DNA from: Eutreptiella sp. 'Long Island Sound 2002'
Lineage: Eukaryota > Euglenozoa > Euglenophyceae > Eutreptiales > Eutreptiaceae
NCBI GenBank assembly: GCA_964036045.1
Contig: OZ038387.1
Coordinates: 58,188,427-58,252,426 of the forward strand
DNA: 64,000 bases
Direction of reading: 5' to 3'
Every line of letters begins with the position of its first letter. Positions within the stretch are counted from its first letter, which is position 1. Made by a program: the position numbers and the translations under genes. Positions 34,601 through 43,940 of this stretch are shown one piece after another. The notes below the pieces were generated by a model. That model was not told the origin of the DNA and did not search any database. It worked only from the letters and a program-made list of their open reading frames with translations.

Positions 34601-36430
34601 AATCAGAAGTGGCTGCCTCACCCATGCCTTCTCAAGGGCCCAAAAGAGGGCGGAAATGCTATGTCACCCCTACATTCTCGGGTGGCCCCAAACAAAGGGG
34701 GACAAAATCAGAATTGGCCACCTCACCCTTGCCTTCTCTGGAAGACAAAAGAGGGCGTTAATGCTATGTCACCCCTGCATTCTCGGCGGTCCCCAAAAAA
34801 AGGCGGACAAAATCAGAACTGGCTACCTCACCCTTGCCTTCTCGGGGGCCCTAAGGGAGGCGCTAATGCTATGTCACCCCTGCATTCTTGGGGGGGCCCA
34901 AACAAAGGGGGACAAAATCAGAAGTGGCCGCCTCACCCTTGCCTTCTGTGGAAGCCAAAAGAGGGGGTTAGTGCTATGTCACCCCTGCATTCTTGGGGTT
35001 CTGAAAACAAAGGGGGAGGGAATCAGAAGTGGCTGCCTCACCCTTGCCTTCCTAGGGGCCCAAAAGAGGGCGGAAATGCTATGTCACCCCTGCATTCTTG
35101 GGGGGCCCCAAACAAAGGGGGACAAAATCAGAAGTGGCCGCCTCACCCTTGCCTTCTCTTGAAGCCAAAAGAGGGCGTTAATGCTATGTCACCCCTGCAT
35201 TCTTGGGGTTCCCAAAACAAAGGGGGAGGAAATCAGAAGTGGCTGCCTCACCCTTGCCTTCTGAGGGGCCCTAAGGAGGGCGGAAATGCTATGTCACCCC
35301 TGCATTCTTGGGGGGCCCCAAACAAAGGGGGACAAAATCAGAAGTGGCCGCCTCACCCTTGCCTTCTGTGGAAGCCAAAAGAGGGCGGCAATGCTATGTC
35401 ACCCCTGCATTCTTGGTGTTCCCAAAACAAAGGGGGAGGGAATCAGAAGTGGCTGCCTCACCCTTGCCTTCCTAGGGGCCCAAAAGAGGGCGGAAATGCT
35501 ATGTCACCCCTGCATTCTTTGGGGGCCCCAAACAAAGGGGGACAAAATCAGAAGTGGCCGCCTCACCCTTGCCTTCTCTGGAAGCCAAAAGAGGGCGGCA
35601 ATGCTATGTCACCCTTGCATTCTTGGGGTTCCCCAAACAAAGGGGGAGGAAATCAGAAGTGGCTGCCTCACCCTTGCCTTCTTAGGGGCCCAAAAGAGGG
35701 CGTTAATGCTATGTCACCCCTGCATTCCCGGAATTCCCCAAACAAAGGGGGAGGAAATCAGAAGTCGCTACCTCACCCCTGCCTTCTCATGGGGCCAAAA
35801 GAGGGCGGCAATGCTATGTCACCCCTGCATTCTCGGGGGGCCCCAAACAAAGGGGGGGGGGATAACAGGTGGCTGCCTCACCCCTGCCTTCTCAGGGGCC
35901 CTAAAGAAGGCGGCAATGCTATGTCACCCCTGCATTCTCGGGGGTCCCCAAAAAAAGGCGGACAAAATCAGAAGTGGCCGCCTCACCCTTGCCTTTCCCA
36001 GGGCCCAAAAGAGGGCGGAAATGCTATGTCACCCCTGCATTCTCGGGGGTCCCCAAACCAAGGGGGACAAAATCGGAAGTGGCCGCCTCACCGTTACCTT
36101 CTCGGGGTGCGAAAAGAGGGCGGCAATGCTGTGTCACCTCTGCATTCTCGAGGGGCCCGAAGCAAAGGGGGTCAAAATCAGAAGTGGCTGCCTCACCCCT
36201 GCCTTCTCAGGGGCGCAAAAGAGGGCGGAAATGCTATGTCACCCCTGCATTCTTGGGGGTCCCCAAACAAAGGGGGACAAAATCAGAAGTGGCTGCCTCA
36301 CCCTTGCCTTCTCAGCGGCCCAAAAGAGGGCGGAAATGCTATGTCACCTCTGCATTTTCGGGGGGGCCCAAACAAAGGGGGACCAAATAAAGAATTGGCT
36401 GCCTCACCCTTGCCTTCTCGAGGGCCCAAA
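31681..36430 (+). repeat. About 2.1-2.2 kb higher-order repeat
   Basis: Marker CTTGCCTTTCCCAGGGCCC occurs at 31681, 33782 and 35988 (spacings 2101 and 2206); marker GACCAAATAAAGAATTGG at 32074, 34280 and 36381 (2206 and 2101). These are 20 or 21 units, so copies differ by one 105-bp unit at different places. Confidence 0.9.
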
Positions 36431-37822
36431 AGAGGGTGGCAATGCTATGTCACCCCTGCATTCTCGCGGGTCCCCAAGCAAAGGGTGACCAAATCAGAAG
36501 TGGCTGCCTCACCCCTGCCTTCTCGGGGGCGCAAAAGAGGGCGTCAATGCTATGTCACCCCTACATTCTCGGGGGTCCCCAAACAAAGGGGGACAAAATC
36601 AGAAGTGGCTGCCTCACCCTTGCCTTCTTAGGGGCCCAAAAGAGGGCGGAAATGCTATGTCACCCCTGCATTCTCGGGGGTCCCCAAAAAAAGGCGGACA
36701 AAATCAGAAGTGGCTGCCTCACCCCTGCCTTCTCAAGGGCCCAAAAGAGGGCGGAAATGCTATGTCACCCCTACATTCTCGGGGGGCCCCAAACAAAGGG
36801 GGACAAAATCAGAATTGGCCACCTCACCCTTGCCTTCTCTGGAAGCCAAAAGAGGGCGGCAATGCTATGTCACCCCTGCATCGTCGGGGGTCGCCAAACA
36901 AAGGGGGACAAAATCAGAAGTGGCTGCCTCACCCTTGCCTTTTCAGGGGCCGAAAAGAGGGCGTTAATGGTATGCGACCCCTGTATTCTCGGCAGTCCCC
37001 AAACAAAGGGGGACAAAATCAGAAGTCGCTACCTCACCCTTGCCTTCTCAGGGGCCCAAAAGAGGGTGGCAATGCTATGTCACCCCTGCATTCTCGGGGG
37101 TCCCCAAACAAAGGGGGGGGAAATCACAAGTGGCGGCCTCACCCCTGCCTTCTCGGGGGCGCAAAAGAGGGCGGCGATGGTATGTCACCCCTGCATTCTC
37201 GGGGGTCCCCAAACAAAGGGGGAGGAAATCAGAAGTGGCCGCCTCACGCTTGCCTTCTCGCGGGCCCAAAAGAGGGCAGAAATGCTATGCCACCCCTGCA
37301 TTGTCGGGGGTCGCCAAGCAAAGGGGGACAAAACCGGACGTTGCGACCTCACCGTTACCTTCTCGGGGGCCCAAAAGAGAGCGTTAATGCTATGTCACCC
37401 CTGCATTCTCGGGGTTCCCCAAACAAAGGGGGCAAAAGAGGGCGGGAATCCTATGTCACCCCTGCATTCTCGGGGGGCCCCAAACAAAGGGGGACAAAAT
37501 AAAGAATTGGCTTCCTCACCCCTGCCTTCTCGGGGGCGCAAAAGAGGGCGGCAATGCTATGTCACCCCTGCATTCTCGGGGGTCCCCAAACAAAGGGGGA
37601 CAAAATCGGAAGTGGCCGCCTCACCCTTGCCTTCTCAGGGGCCCAAAAGAGGGCGTTAATGCTATGTCACCCCTGCATTCACGGGGTTCCCCAAACAAAG
37701 GGGGACCAAATAAAGAATGGGCCACCTCACCCCGGCCTTCTCGGGGGCGCAAAAGAGGGCGGCAATGCTATGTTACCCCTACATTTTCGGGAGTTCCCAA
37801 CAAAGGGGACAAAATCAGAAGG

Positions 37823-38139
37823 CAAATCCTACGCTAGGGGCAACAATGATGCCCCTAGTATCTCAAAGCATGGGCCTCCAGTACGGGCAAACACCCAAAT
37901 AGTTGCACTACGCTAAGTGCGCCCCCTTAGTGCACCCCCTAAAAGGTCACCGGGGGGACACGGGTCAAAAAAGATGCCCGCCGCGTGCCCGGCACGCTAA
38001 CGCTCCCTCTATGGCAAGGGATAGGTAGCTAGGGCAAACTGATAGGCACCTTTGGGGGGCTTAATTCAAATTACACATCGGATCCTAATGACCAGCAACC
38101 ACGAAAGCAATGTCCAAGATACACTGATTGGGTTTGCTT
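37823..38139. other. Array edge, unique sequence (mirror 43624-43940)
   Basis: Contains GGGGCACGCGGCGG-like GC-rich phrases, an ACTAAGGGGGCGCACTTAG imperfect palindrome near 37910-37935, and an isolated pair of 21-bp minisatellite-like units at 38022-38058. Confidence 0.6.
38022..38058 (-). repeat. Isolated 21-bp minisatellite-like units (mirror 43705-43741)
   Basis: GATAGGTAGCTAGGGCAAAC followed by TGATAGGCACCTTT matches the unit at 13535-13960 but lies on the other side of the satellite, about 24 kb away. Confidence 0.65.
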
Positions 38140-38385
38140 TCAGTTGCCCCCCCCCCCCTTATTTTTTGGTTCTTGGCCTTGGTAAGCTAGCGAAGCCTGC
38201 CCATCAATTGTCTCGGGAGACAACTCTCGGAACCCAGAATCAAAGCTCTCCGATGCTATGATGTCCCGCATGGATGTGGTAGCCGAGATAACATGTTGTG
38301 AGAATGTGCTGAATTTGATACGTGAAAGTGCAGTGGGAGCTGCTACGCCCGTCGGCATCCACCTGCTCCTAGAGCACAGACACAT
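38140..38385 (-). CDS. Weak coding candidate, left arm
   Basis: 81-residue frame; the segment VISATTSMRDIIASESFDSG then FRELSPETIDGQASL looks protein-like, the rest (poly-Gly from a C tract) does not. Possibly one exon. No family recognised. Mirror at 43378-43623 differs by one residue. Confidence 0.2.
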   Translation of the reverse strand: MCLCSRSRWMPTGVAAPTALSRIKFSTFSQHVISATTSMRDIIASESFDSGFRELSPETIDGQASLAYQGQEPKNKGGGGN

Positions 38386-39797
38386 CTGAAGGCTGCGAGA
38401 ATCAGCAGGAAATGAACAATCCTAACAAGGATTCAAAGTTTGCTTGAATTGTGTACATGTAGCAGTCAAATCAGTCAGCCAAATGAATACACAACACGGT
38501 CAATGTGCATCTATTCCTACCACTCTAGGCGCTAGTGTAAAACCACCGATACTCATGCCTATGCTATGCCTGAAGGTGAGTTGCATAGGGTAGAAAGGTA
38601 AACCAGAGCGGTTTGCCTGCCCTGAGACTTAGTGCTTGTGTGCCTTGGTAAACTTCAGTTTGTCCCCCAAACTGGGTTTACCACTTCGACCCCCCCACTG
38701 CTGTCTTCTACAGGCTTTTGAAAAATTATTGCTGCCTGCCCGCCCACCCAAGAATCAGTCCATGTGCAGAGGAACCTTTGTTTTTTGTGCCTGTTCGGTT
38801 TAGTACGAGTGAAGCGTCATGATCTTGCTATATTTTACGAGGCCTGTGTGTATGGCGGCCCTAAGAGTCCGGAGTCGGGGCAGCCCCAGGGCCGCCCGTA
38901 TGCGAGTGGAGAGAACTGCAGGTGTTGCAGGGTGTCCAGGTTTACCTGAGTAGTGCCATCACATGTTGCTATTGCCCAAATGGGCATTACTCTGTACTGC
39001 GGAAGCACTGTCATCCTGTGTTTCGCGGCCCAGAGCGGTCTGCCTGCCCTGAGACTCATTCGACCGTGCGGCCAGCCATGAGAAAGAGTAAGGTTTAGAG
39101 CGCAAAAGTGAGGGAGTGGAGGGGCTAGACACTGCAAGATGAGGGCCAATAATAAATGGAAGTCATCTGTGCTGACTGACACAAATGTCACTCCACCAAA
39201 CTTCAAAATTGCAACCATAAGACACGGAAAGGACTTGCACAGCTTGCCTTGCCAACAAAACCGAACTGCGAAATTGCAACAGCCACAACACCGCACTACA
39301 CACAGCATAACAGCACAACACGCAGAACCTCTGGAAGCTATTTGAGACAATTGTACCAATCTGCAAAATCTGGCGATTGGTTCCTCCTAAGCTTCGCCTC
39401 ACCGTGTTCGGAAATCAGAAAGCTGGACGGAAGCTCACCCAAATTGGATGAGCCCTTGCTCCTAAACGACCTCAAGATATGTGCCTCAAAATGAACACCA
39501 CGTCGCGATGATCATTTTGGGCGGGTGGAAAATTGGACCGCGAGGGGGGGATCAATGGTCGGTATCGATCGACTGAATGTCTCTGCCATGGACAATTCCA
39601 GCCATTAGTCCATAGGTTCGTCCTATCAAATGCATGTGTGGACCGCGAGGGGGGGGGCGGGGGGTATGAGCCCTCCGAACCCCCCCGGGGAGGGGGGGGG
39701 GTCACGAAAAAGGGGCTCTTCTGTCCGGTGACTTTGTGACACCTTCTGGGGAGGGTGGGGTTGCTGTTTTTTTTGCCAAATATGCCGGCCACAAAGA
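38386..39797. other. Low-information region, no confident gene (mirror 41966-43377)
   Basis: Holds a direct repeat of AGAGCGGT(T/C)TGCCTGCCCT at 38608 and 39032, a small hairpin CAGTTTG-TCCCC-CAAACTG near 38656-38674, and two copies of GGACCGCGAGGGGGG at about 39536 and 39641. A 174-residue minus frame (38835-39359) has no recognisable composition. Confidence 0.5.
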
Positions 39798-40522
39798 GTG
39801 TCGTGGACTGGCATGATACCCCCGCCGATGGTTGAGCGGATAGGAGGCATGTGGCACGGGGTGTGCAACATGCCGGGGACCGGTAGTCCAACTACACTTG
39901 ATGTCCCCAATTCAGACACATACTCCTCTGAGTACAGGTCCCATGTCAGGGTGATGCTTGACGGGAAGCCTGATGACGTCCCAATCAACACACAGTTGCA
40001 TATTGCAAATGTGCTGCAATACCAGAAGCTGCACAGTGTTGCAGGTCATTATGATTTTCAGTTGCGGCGCGGGCATGCAAACTGAAAAAATTGGGACACT
40101 TGTGCACACCTCAGGATTACCCAACACCCCCACAATTTCAGACTTGTAGTGCCTTTCCTTTTGATCCTGAGACTGTTGCCCCTTTCATTGATGAACCCAT
40201 TGTTGGTCGCTATTTTGCAGAATGGTGGGTGTTGAATGACGTACAACCCGCTCATATGCAACCAGGCACACTTTTTGGAGGTCAGTGGGCAGCGTCATTT
40301 TTAAACCATACTCAATTGCGCCGACAGCCACACGTCCTGCGTCCCATGGCGTGCAATGCAGAGAACGACAAGCTCAATTTGACTAGGTGGGTCAATGACG
40401 CTTCCAAGCTCACCCGCTTTGGCTTGGCCATGGTGCGGGACCTCGGGCCTGAAGTGCTGCGGTGGAGGACACCCTGTGTTGGCACCTACAGAGACGTTGG
40501 TGACCTTGTATGTGAGGTCTAA
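39798..40522 (+). CDS. Unrecognised gene crossing the inner edge of the left arm
   Basis: First segment (39798-40037) reads TLDVPNSDTYSSEYRSHVRV, MLDGKPDDVPINTQLHIANV, LQYQKLHS; a GT-AG intron 40038-40114 (AGT/GTTGCAG ... CACCTCAG/GAT) would join it in frame to DYPTPPQFQTCSAFPFDPET and APFIDEPIVG. At 40206 the palindrome ends and this copy continues with RYFAEWWVLNDVQPAHMQPG and further protein-like sequence to a stop at 40520-40522, ending VGTYRDVGDLVCEV. The intron is inferred. No known family. Confidence 0.4.
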
Positions 40523-41556
40523 ATTCATTTTGTCACTTACTCCTAATCTGAAAGGAATTCACGCCGCAGTGCTTTTATTTGTCCTCCGTAAGTATATTGC
40601 CTTTGGGGGGGTTGGGGGGGGGGGTCGCTAACCGCCCTCCCACCCTCCCCCTGGGGGTAGGCCCAGGTGGTTGGGTTGGCCGAAAATCTGGGTGGGTAGG
40701 TGGGCCAACCCCCTCCCCCCTTTGCCCCTCGGGAGGGAGGTGACTAGGCAAGAACCTGGACCCAACGTCTGGAGTCTTTGATGCTGCATTGAGACCCCGG
40801 CCCTGGGGTCTCCTCATTACTGCCCCCCCCCCCCCGCCCCCCCGGCCCCACTTCTGAAGATGTACGCCATCCTCCTAGAGCTTGATGGCCCAGAACAACA
40901 CCAGCTTCATTGCTAAGGATGCCTGCAGCAGAGCTGATAGCAGACTTGACCTCAACCCACCGCAGGGCCTCTCACTCCAACTTGCCAGGGTACAAGGAGA
41001 GGGGAATAGGGACCTTGCCCATGTCCCTCCTGAGAGTAGCAGAGGTCCCATTACTGGAACTGATCTCCGGAACGGTGTCTCTGTGGATCGATTTGTGGAT
41101 CGATTCCAGCGTTTGCATCTGTTGCAATGATGGCCATGGTGTAACAGGCGCTGCGGGAGCGACGTGGCTGGTCCCATACCCAATCTATTTGCAGCCCCTG
41201 TAATGAGAACCCTTGGTCGTCCTGCACAGCCACAGCCACAGCCACAGCCACAGCCGTGGCTGCATCACTCAGCACCCCTGGTGTTACCATACCACAACAG
41301 CGCTTCATTTTTATTTCCTCTTTTGCAAAATGCAATGCCGTACGCTCTGCAAACCACCTCTTGACATCACTCACGTTTTTCGGATTATTGAACACTTTGG
41401 TGGCGAGTGTTTCCATTTCTGTGTCATTGGGGGTTGCAGCCTTTTCATACAACAACTTGTGAGCAACAGAGGGGGGTTCTTTTTTTTACTGCGCAGACAC
41501 CAGTGTCAACATGGAGTTTGGCAGCATCCTCCTGTGACAGAAATTTGCCGTTAGGG
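40207..41556. other. Single-copy spacer between palindrome arms
   Basis: 1,350 bp without a mirror copy. It contains the two different continuations of the gene that crosses each arm's inner end (40207-40522 on plus; 41556 to about 40830 on minus), a (CAGCCA)n run at about 41227-41256, a G-rich tract at 40606-40625 and a C tract at about 40824-40846. Confidence 0.95.
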
Positions 41557-41965
41557 CCAACAATGGGTTCATCAATGAAAGGGGCAACAGTCTCAGGATC
41601 AAAAGGAAAGGCACTACAAGTCTGAAATTGTGGGGGTGTTGGGTAATCCTGAGGTGTGCACAAGTGTCCCAATTTTTTCAGTTTGCATGCCCGCGCCGCA
41701 ACTGAAAATCATAATGACCTGCAACACTGTGCAGCTTCTGGTATTGCAGCACATTTGCAATATGCAACTGTGTGTTGATTGGGACGTCATCAGGCTTCCC
41801 GTCAAGCATCACCCTGACATGGGACCTGTACTCAGAGGAGTATGTGTCTGAATTGGGGACATCAAGTGTAGTTGGACTACCGGTCCCCGGCATGTTGCAC
41901 ACCCCGTGCCACATGCCTCCTATCCGCTCAACCATCGGCGGGGGTATCATGCCAGTCCACGACAC
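40830..41965 (-). pseudogene. Same gene on the right arm, with a different 3' continuation
   Basis: Identical to the left gene up to the arm edge (41557), then continues PNGKFLSQEDAAKLHVDTGV. An A8 tract (41480-41487, T on plus) shifts the frame; one base fewer would join it to LLYEKAATPNDTEMETLATK and FNNPKNVSDVKRWFAERTAL, then an Ala-Val repeat from (CAGCCA)n. A possible acceptor (TTGCAACAG near 41124) leads into MQTLESIHKSIHRDTVPEIS; after KLE there is an in-frame TGA, then WVEVKSAISSAAGILSNEAG. The helical composition suggests a real protein; breaks suggest decay or sequence errors. Confidence 0.35.
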
Positions 41966-43377
41966 TCTTTGTGGCCGGCATATTTGGCAAAAAAAACAGC
42001 AACCCCACCCTCCCCAGAAGGTGTCACAAAGTCACCGGACAGAAGAGCCCCTTTTTCGTGACCCCCCCCCCTCCCCGGGGGGGTTCGGAGGGCTCATACC
42101 CCCCGCCCCCCCCCTCGCGGTCCACACATGCATTTGATAGGACGAACCTATGGACTAATGGCTGGAATTGTCCATGGCAGAGACATTCAGTCGATCGATA
42201 CCGACCATTGATCCCCCCCTCGCGGTCCAATTTTCCACCCGCCCAAAATGATCATCGCGACGTGGTGTTCATTTTGAGGCACATATCTTGAGGTCGTTTA
42301 GGAGCAAGGGCTCATCCAATTTGGGTGAGCTTCCGTCCAGCTTTCTGATTTCCGAACACGGTGAGGCGAAGCTTAGGAGGAACCAATCGCCAGATTTTGC
42401 AGATTGGTACAATTGTCTCAAATAGCTTCCAGAGGTTCTGCGTGTTGTGCTGTTATGCTGTGTGTAGTGCGGTGTTGTGGCTGTTGCAATTTCGCAGTTC
42501 GGTTTTGTTGGCAAGGCAAGCTGTGCAAGTCCTTTCCGTGTCTTATGGTTTCAATTTTGAAGTTTGGTGGAGTGACATTTGTGTCAGTCAGCACAGATGA
42601 CTTCCATTTATTATTGGCCCTCATCTTGCAGTGTCTAGCCCCTCCACTCCCTCACTTTTGCGCTCTAAACCTTACTCTTTCTCATGGCTGGCCGCGCGGT
42701 CGAATGAGTCTCAGGGCAGGCAGACCGCTCTGGGCCGCGAAACACAGGATGACAGTGCTTCCGCAGTACAGAGTAATGCCCATTTGGGCAATAGCAACAT
42801 GTGATGGCACTACTCAGGTAAACCTGGACACCCTGCAACACCTGCAGTTCTCTCCACTCGCATACGGGCGGCCCTGGGGCTGCCCCGACTCCGGACTCTT
42901 AGGGCCGCCATACACACAGGCCTCGTAAAATATAGCAAGATCATGACGCTTCACTCGTACTAAACCGAACAGGCACAAAAAACAAAGGTTCCTCTGCACA
43001 TGGACTGATTCTTGGGTGGGCGGGCAGGCAGCAATAATTTTTCAAAAGCCTGTAGAAGACAGCAGTGGGGGGGTCGAAGTGGTAAACCCAGTTTGGGGGA
43101 CAAACTGAAGTTTACCAAGGCACACAAGCACTAAGTCTCAGGGCAGGCAAACCGCTCTGGTTTACCTTTCTACCCTATGCAACTCACCTTCAGGCATAGC
43201 ATAGGCATGAGTATCGGTGGTTTTACACTAGCGCCTAGAGTGGTAGGAATAGATGCACATTGACCGTGTTGTGTATTCATTTGGCTGACTGATTTGACTG
43301 CTACATGTACACAATTCAAGCAAACTTTGAATCCTTGTTAGGATTGTTCATTTCCTGCTGATTCTCGCAGCCTTCAG

Positions 43378-43623
43378 ATGTGTCTGTGCTCTAGGAGCAG
43401 GTGGATGCCGACGGGCGTAGCAGCTCCCACTGCACTTTCACATATCAGATTCAGCACATTCTCACAACATGTTATCTCGGCTACCACATCCATGCGGGAC
43501 ATCATAGCATCGGAGAGCTTTGATTCTGGGTTCCGAGAGTTGTCTCCCGAGACAATTGATGGGCAGGCTTCGCTAGCTTACCAAGGCCAAGAACCAAAAA
43601 ATAAGGGGGGGGGGGGCAACTGA
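43378..43623 (+). CDS. Weak coding candidate, right arm
   Basis: Mirror of 38140-38385, with residues HIRF in place of RIKF. Same caveats. Confidence 0.2.
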   Translation: MCLCSRSRWMPTGVAAPTALSHIRFSTFSQHVISATTSMRDIIASESFDSGFRELSPETIDGQASLAYQGQEPKNKGGGGN

Positions 43624-43940
43624 AAGCAAACCCAATCAGTGTATCTTGGACATTGCTTTCGTGGTTGCTGGTCATTAGGATCCGATGTGTAATTTGAATT
43701 AAGCCCCCCAAAGGTGCCTATCAGTTTGCCCTAGCTACCTATCCCTTGCCATAGAGGGAGCGTTAGCGTGCCGGGCACGCGGCGGGCATCTTTTTTGACC
43801 CGTGTCCCCCCGGTGACCTTTTAGGGGGTGCACTAAGGGGGCGCACTTAGCGTAGTGCAACTATTTGGGTGTTTGCCCGTACTGGAGGCCCATGCTTTGA
43901 GATACTAGGGGCATCATTGTTGCCCCTAGCGTAGGATTTG

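Larger units (their letters stand above)
15259..37822 (+). repeat. 105-bp satellite array, left arm (about 215 units)
   Basis: Tandem units of 105 bp, each built from GGGGGTCCCCAAACAAAGGG, a GACAAAATCAGAAGTGGC-like block, CTCACCC(C/T)TGCCTTCT, a GGGCCCAAAAGAGGGCGG-like block and AATGCTATGTCACCCCTGCA-TTCTC. Units differ mainly at a few variable sites. Rare small deletions shift the phase. All three plus-strand frames are open through most of the array because 105 = 3 x 35; none is conserved over the whole array, so I do not call genes here. Nested higher-order repeats are listed separately. Confidence 0.97.
9013..40206 (+). repeat. Left arm of giant palindrome (31.2 kb)
   Basis: Reverse complement of 41557-60952. 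Inner match ends at CCCATTGTTGG (40196-40206 against 41557-41567); outer match ends at GTGCAACCC (9013-9021 against 60944-60952). Paired coordinates sum to 81,763 from 40206 down to 37554 with no net indel, to 69,941 around 12.9-15.0 kb and to 69,965 around 9.2-10.9 kb. Substitutions are rare. The large length difference lies in the 105-bp satellite. Confidence 0.97.

Noticed and set aside
15259-37822. CRISPR-like array
   Set aside because: Units are contiguous 105-bp tandem copies with no unique spacers.
15226-37916. Very long plus-strand reading frames (up to over 900 residues) with 35-residue repeats
   Set aside because: They follow from a 105-bp period divisible by three; three overlapping frames are open at once and none stays in frame across the array.
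39472-39891. 139-residue Pro-rich frame near the left arm's inner end
   Set aside because: Composition driven by G/C tracts; no motif, and the opposite strand is equally open.
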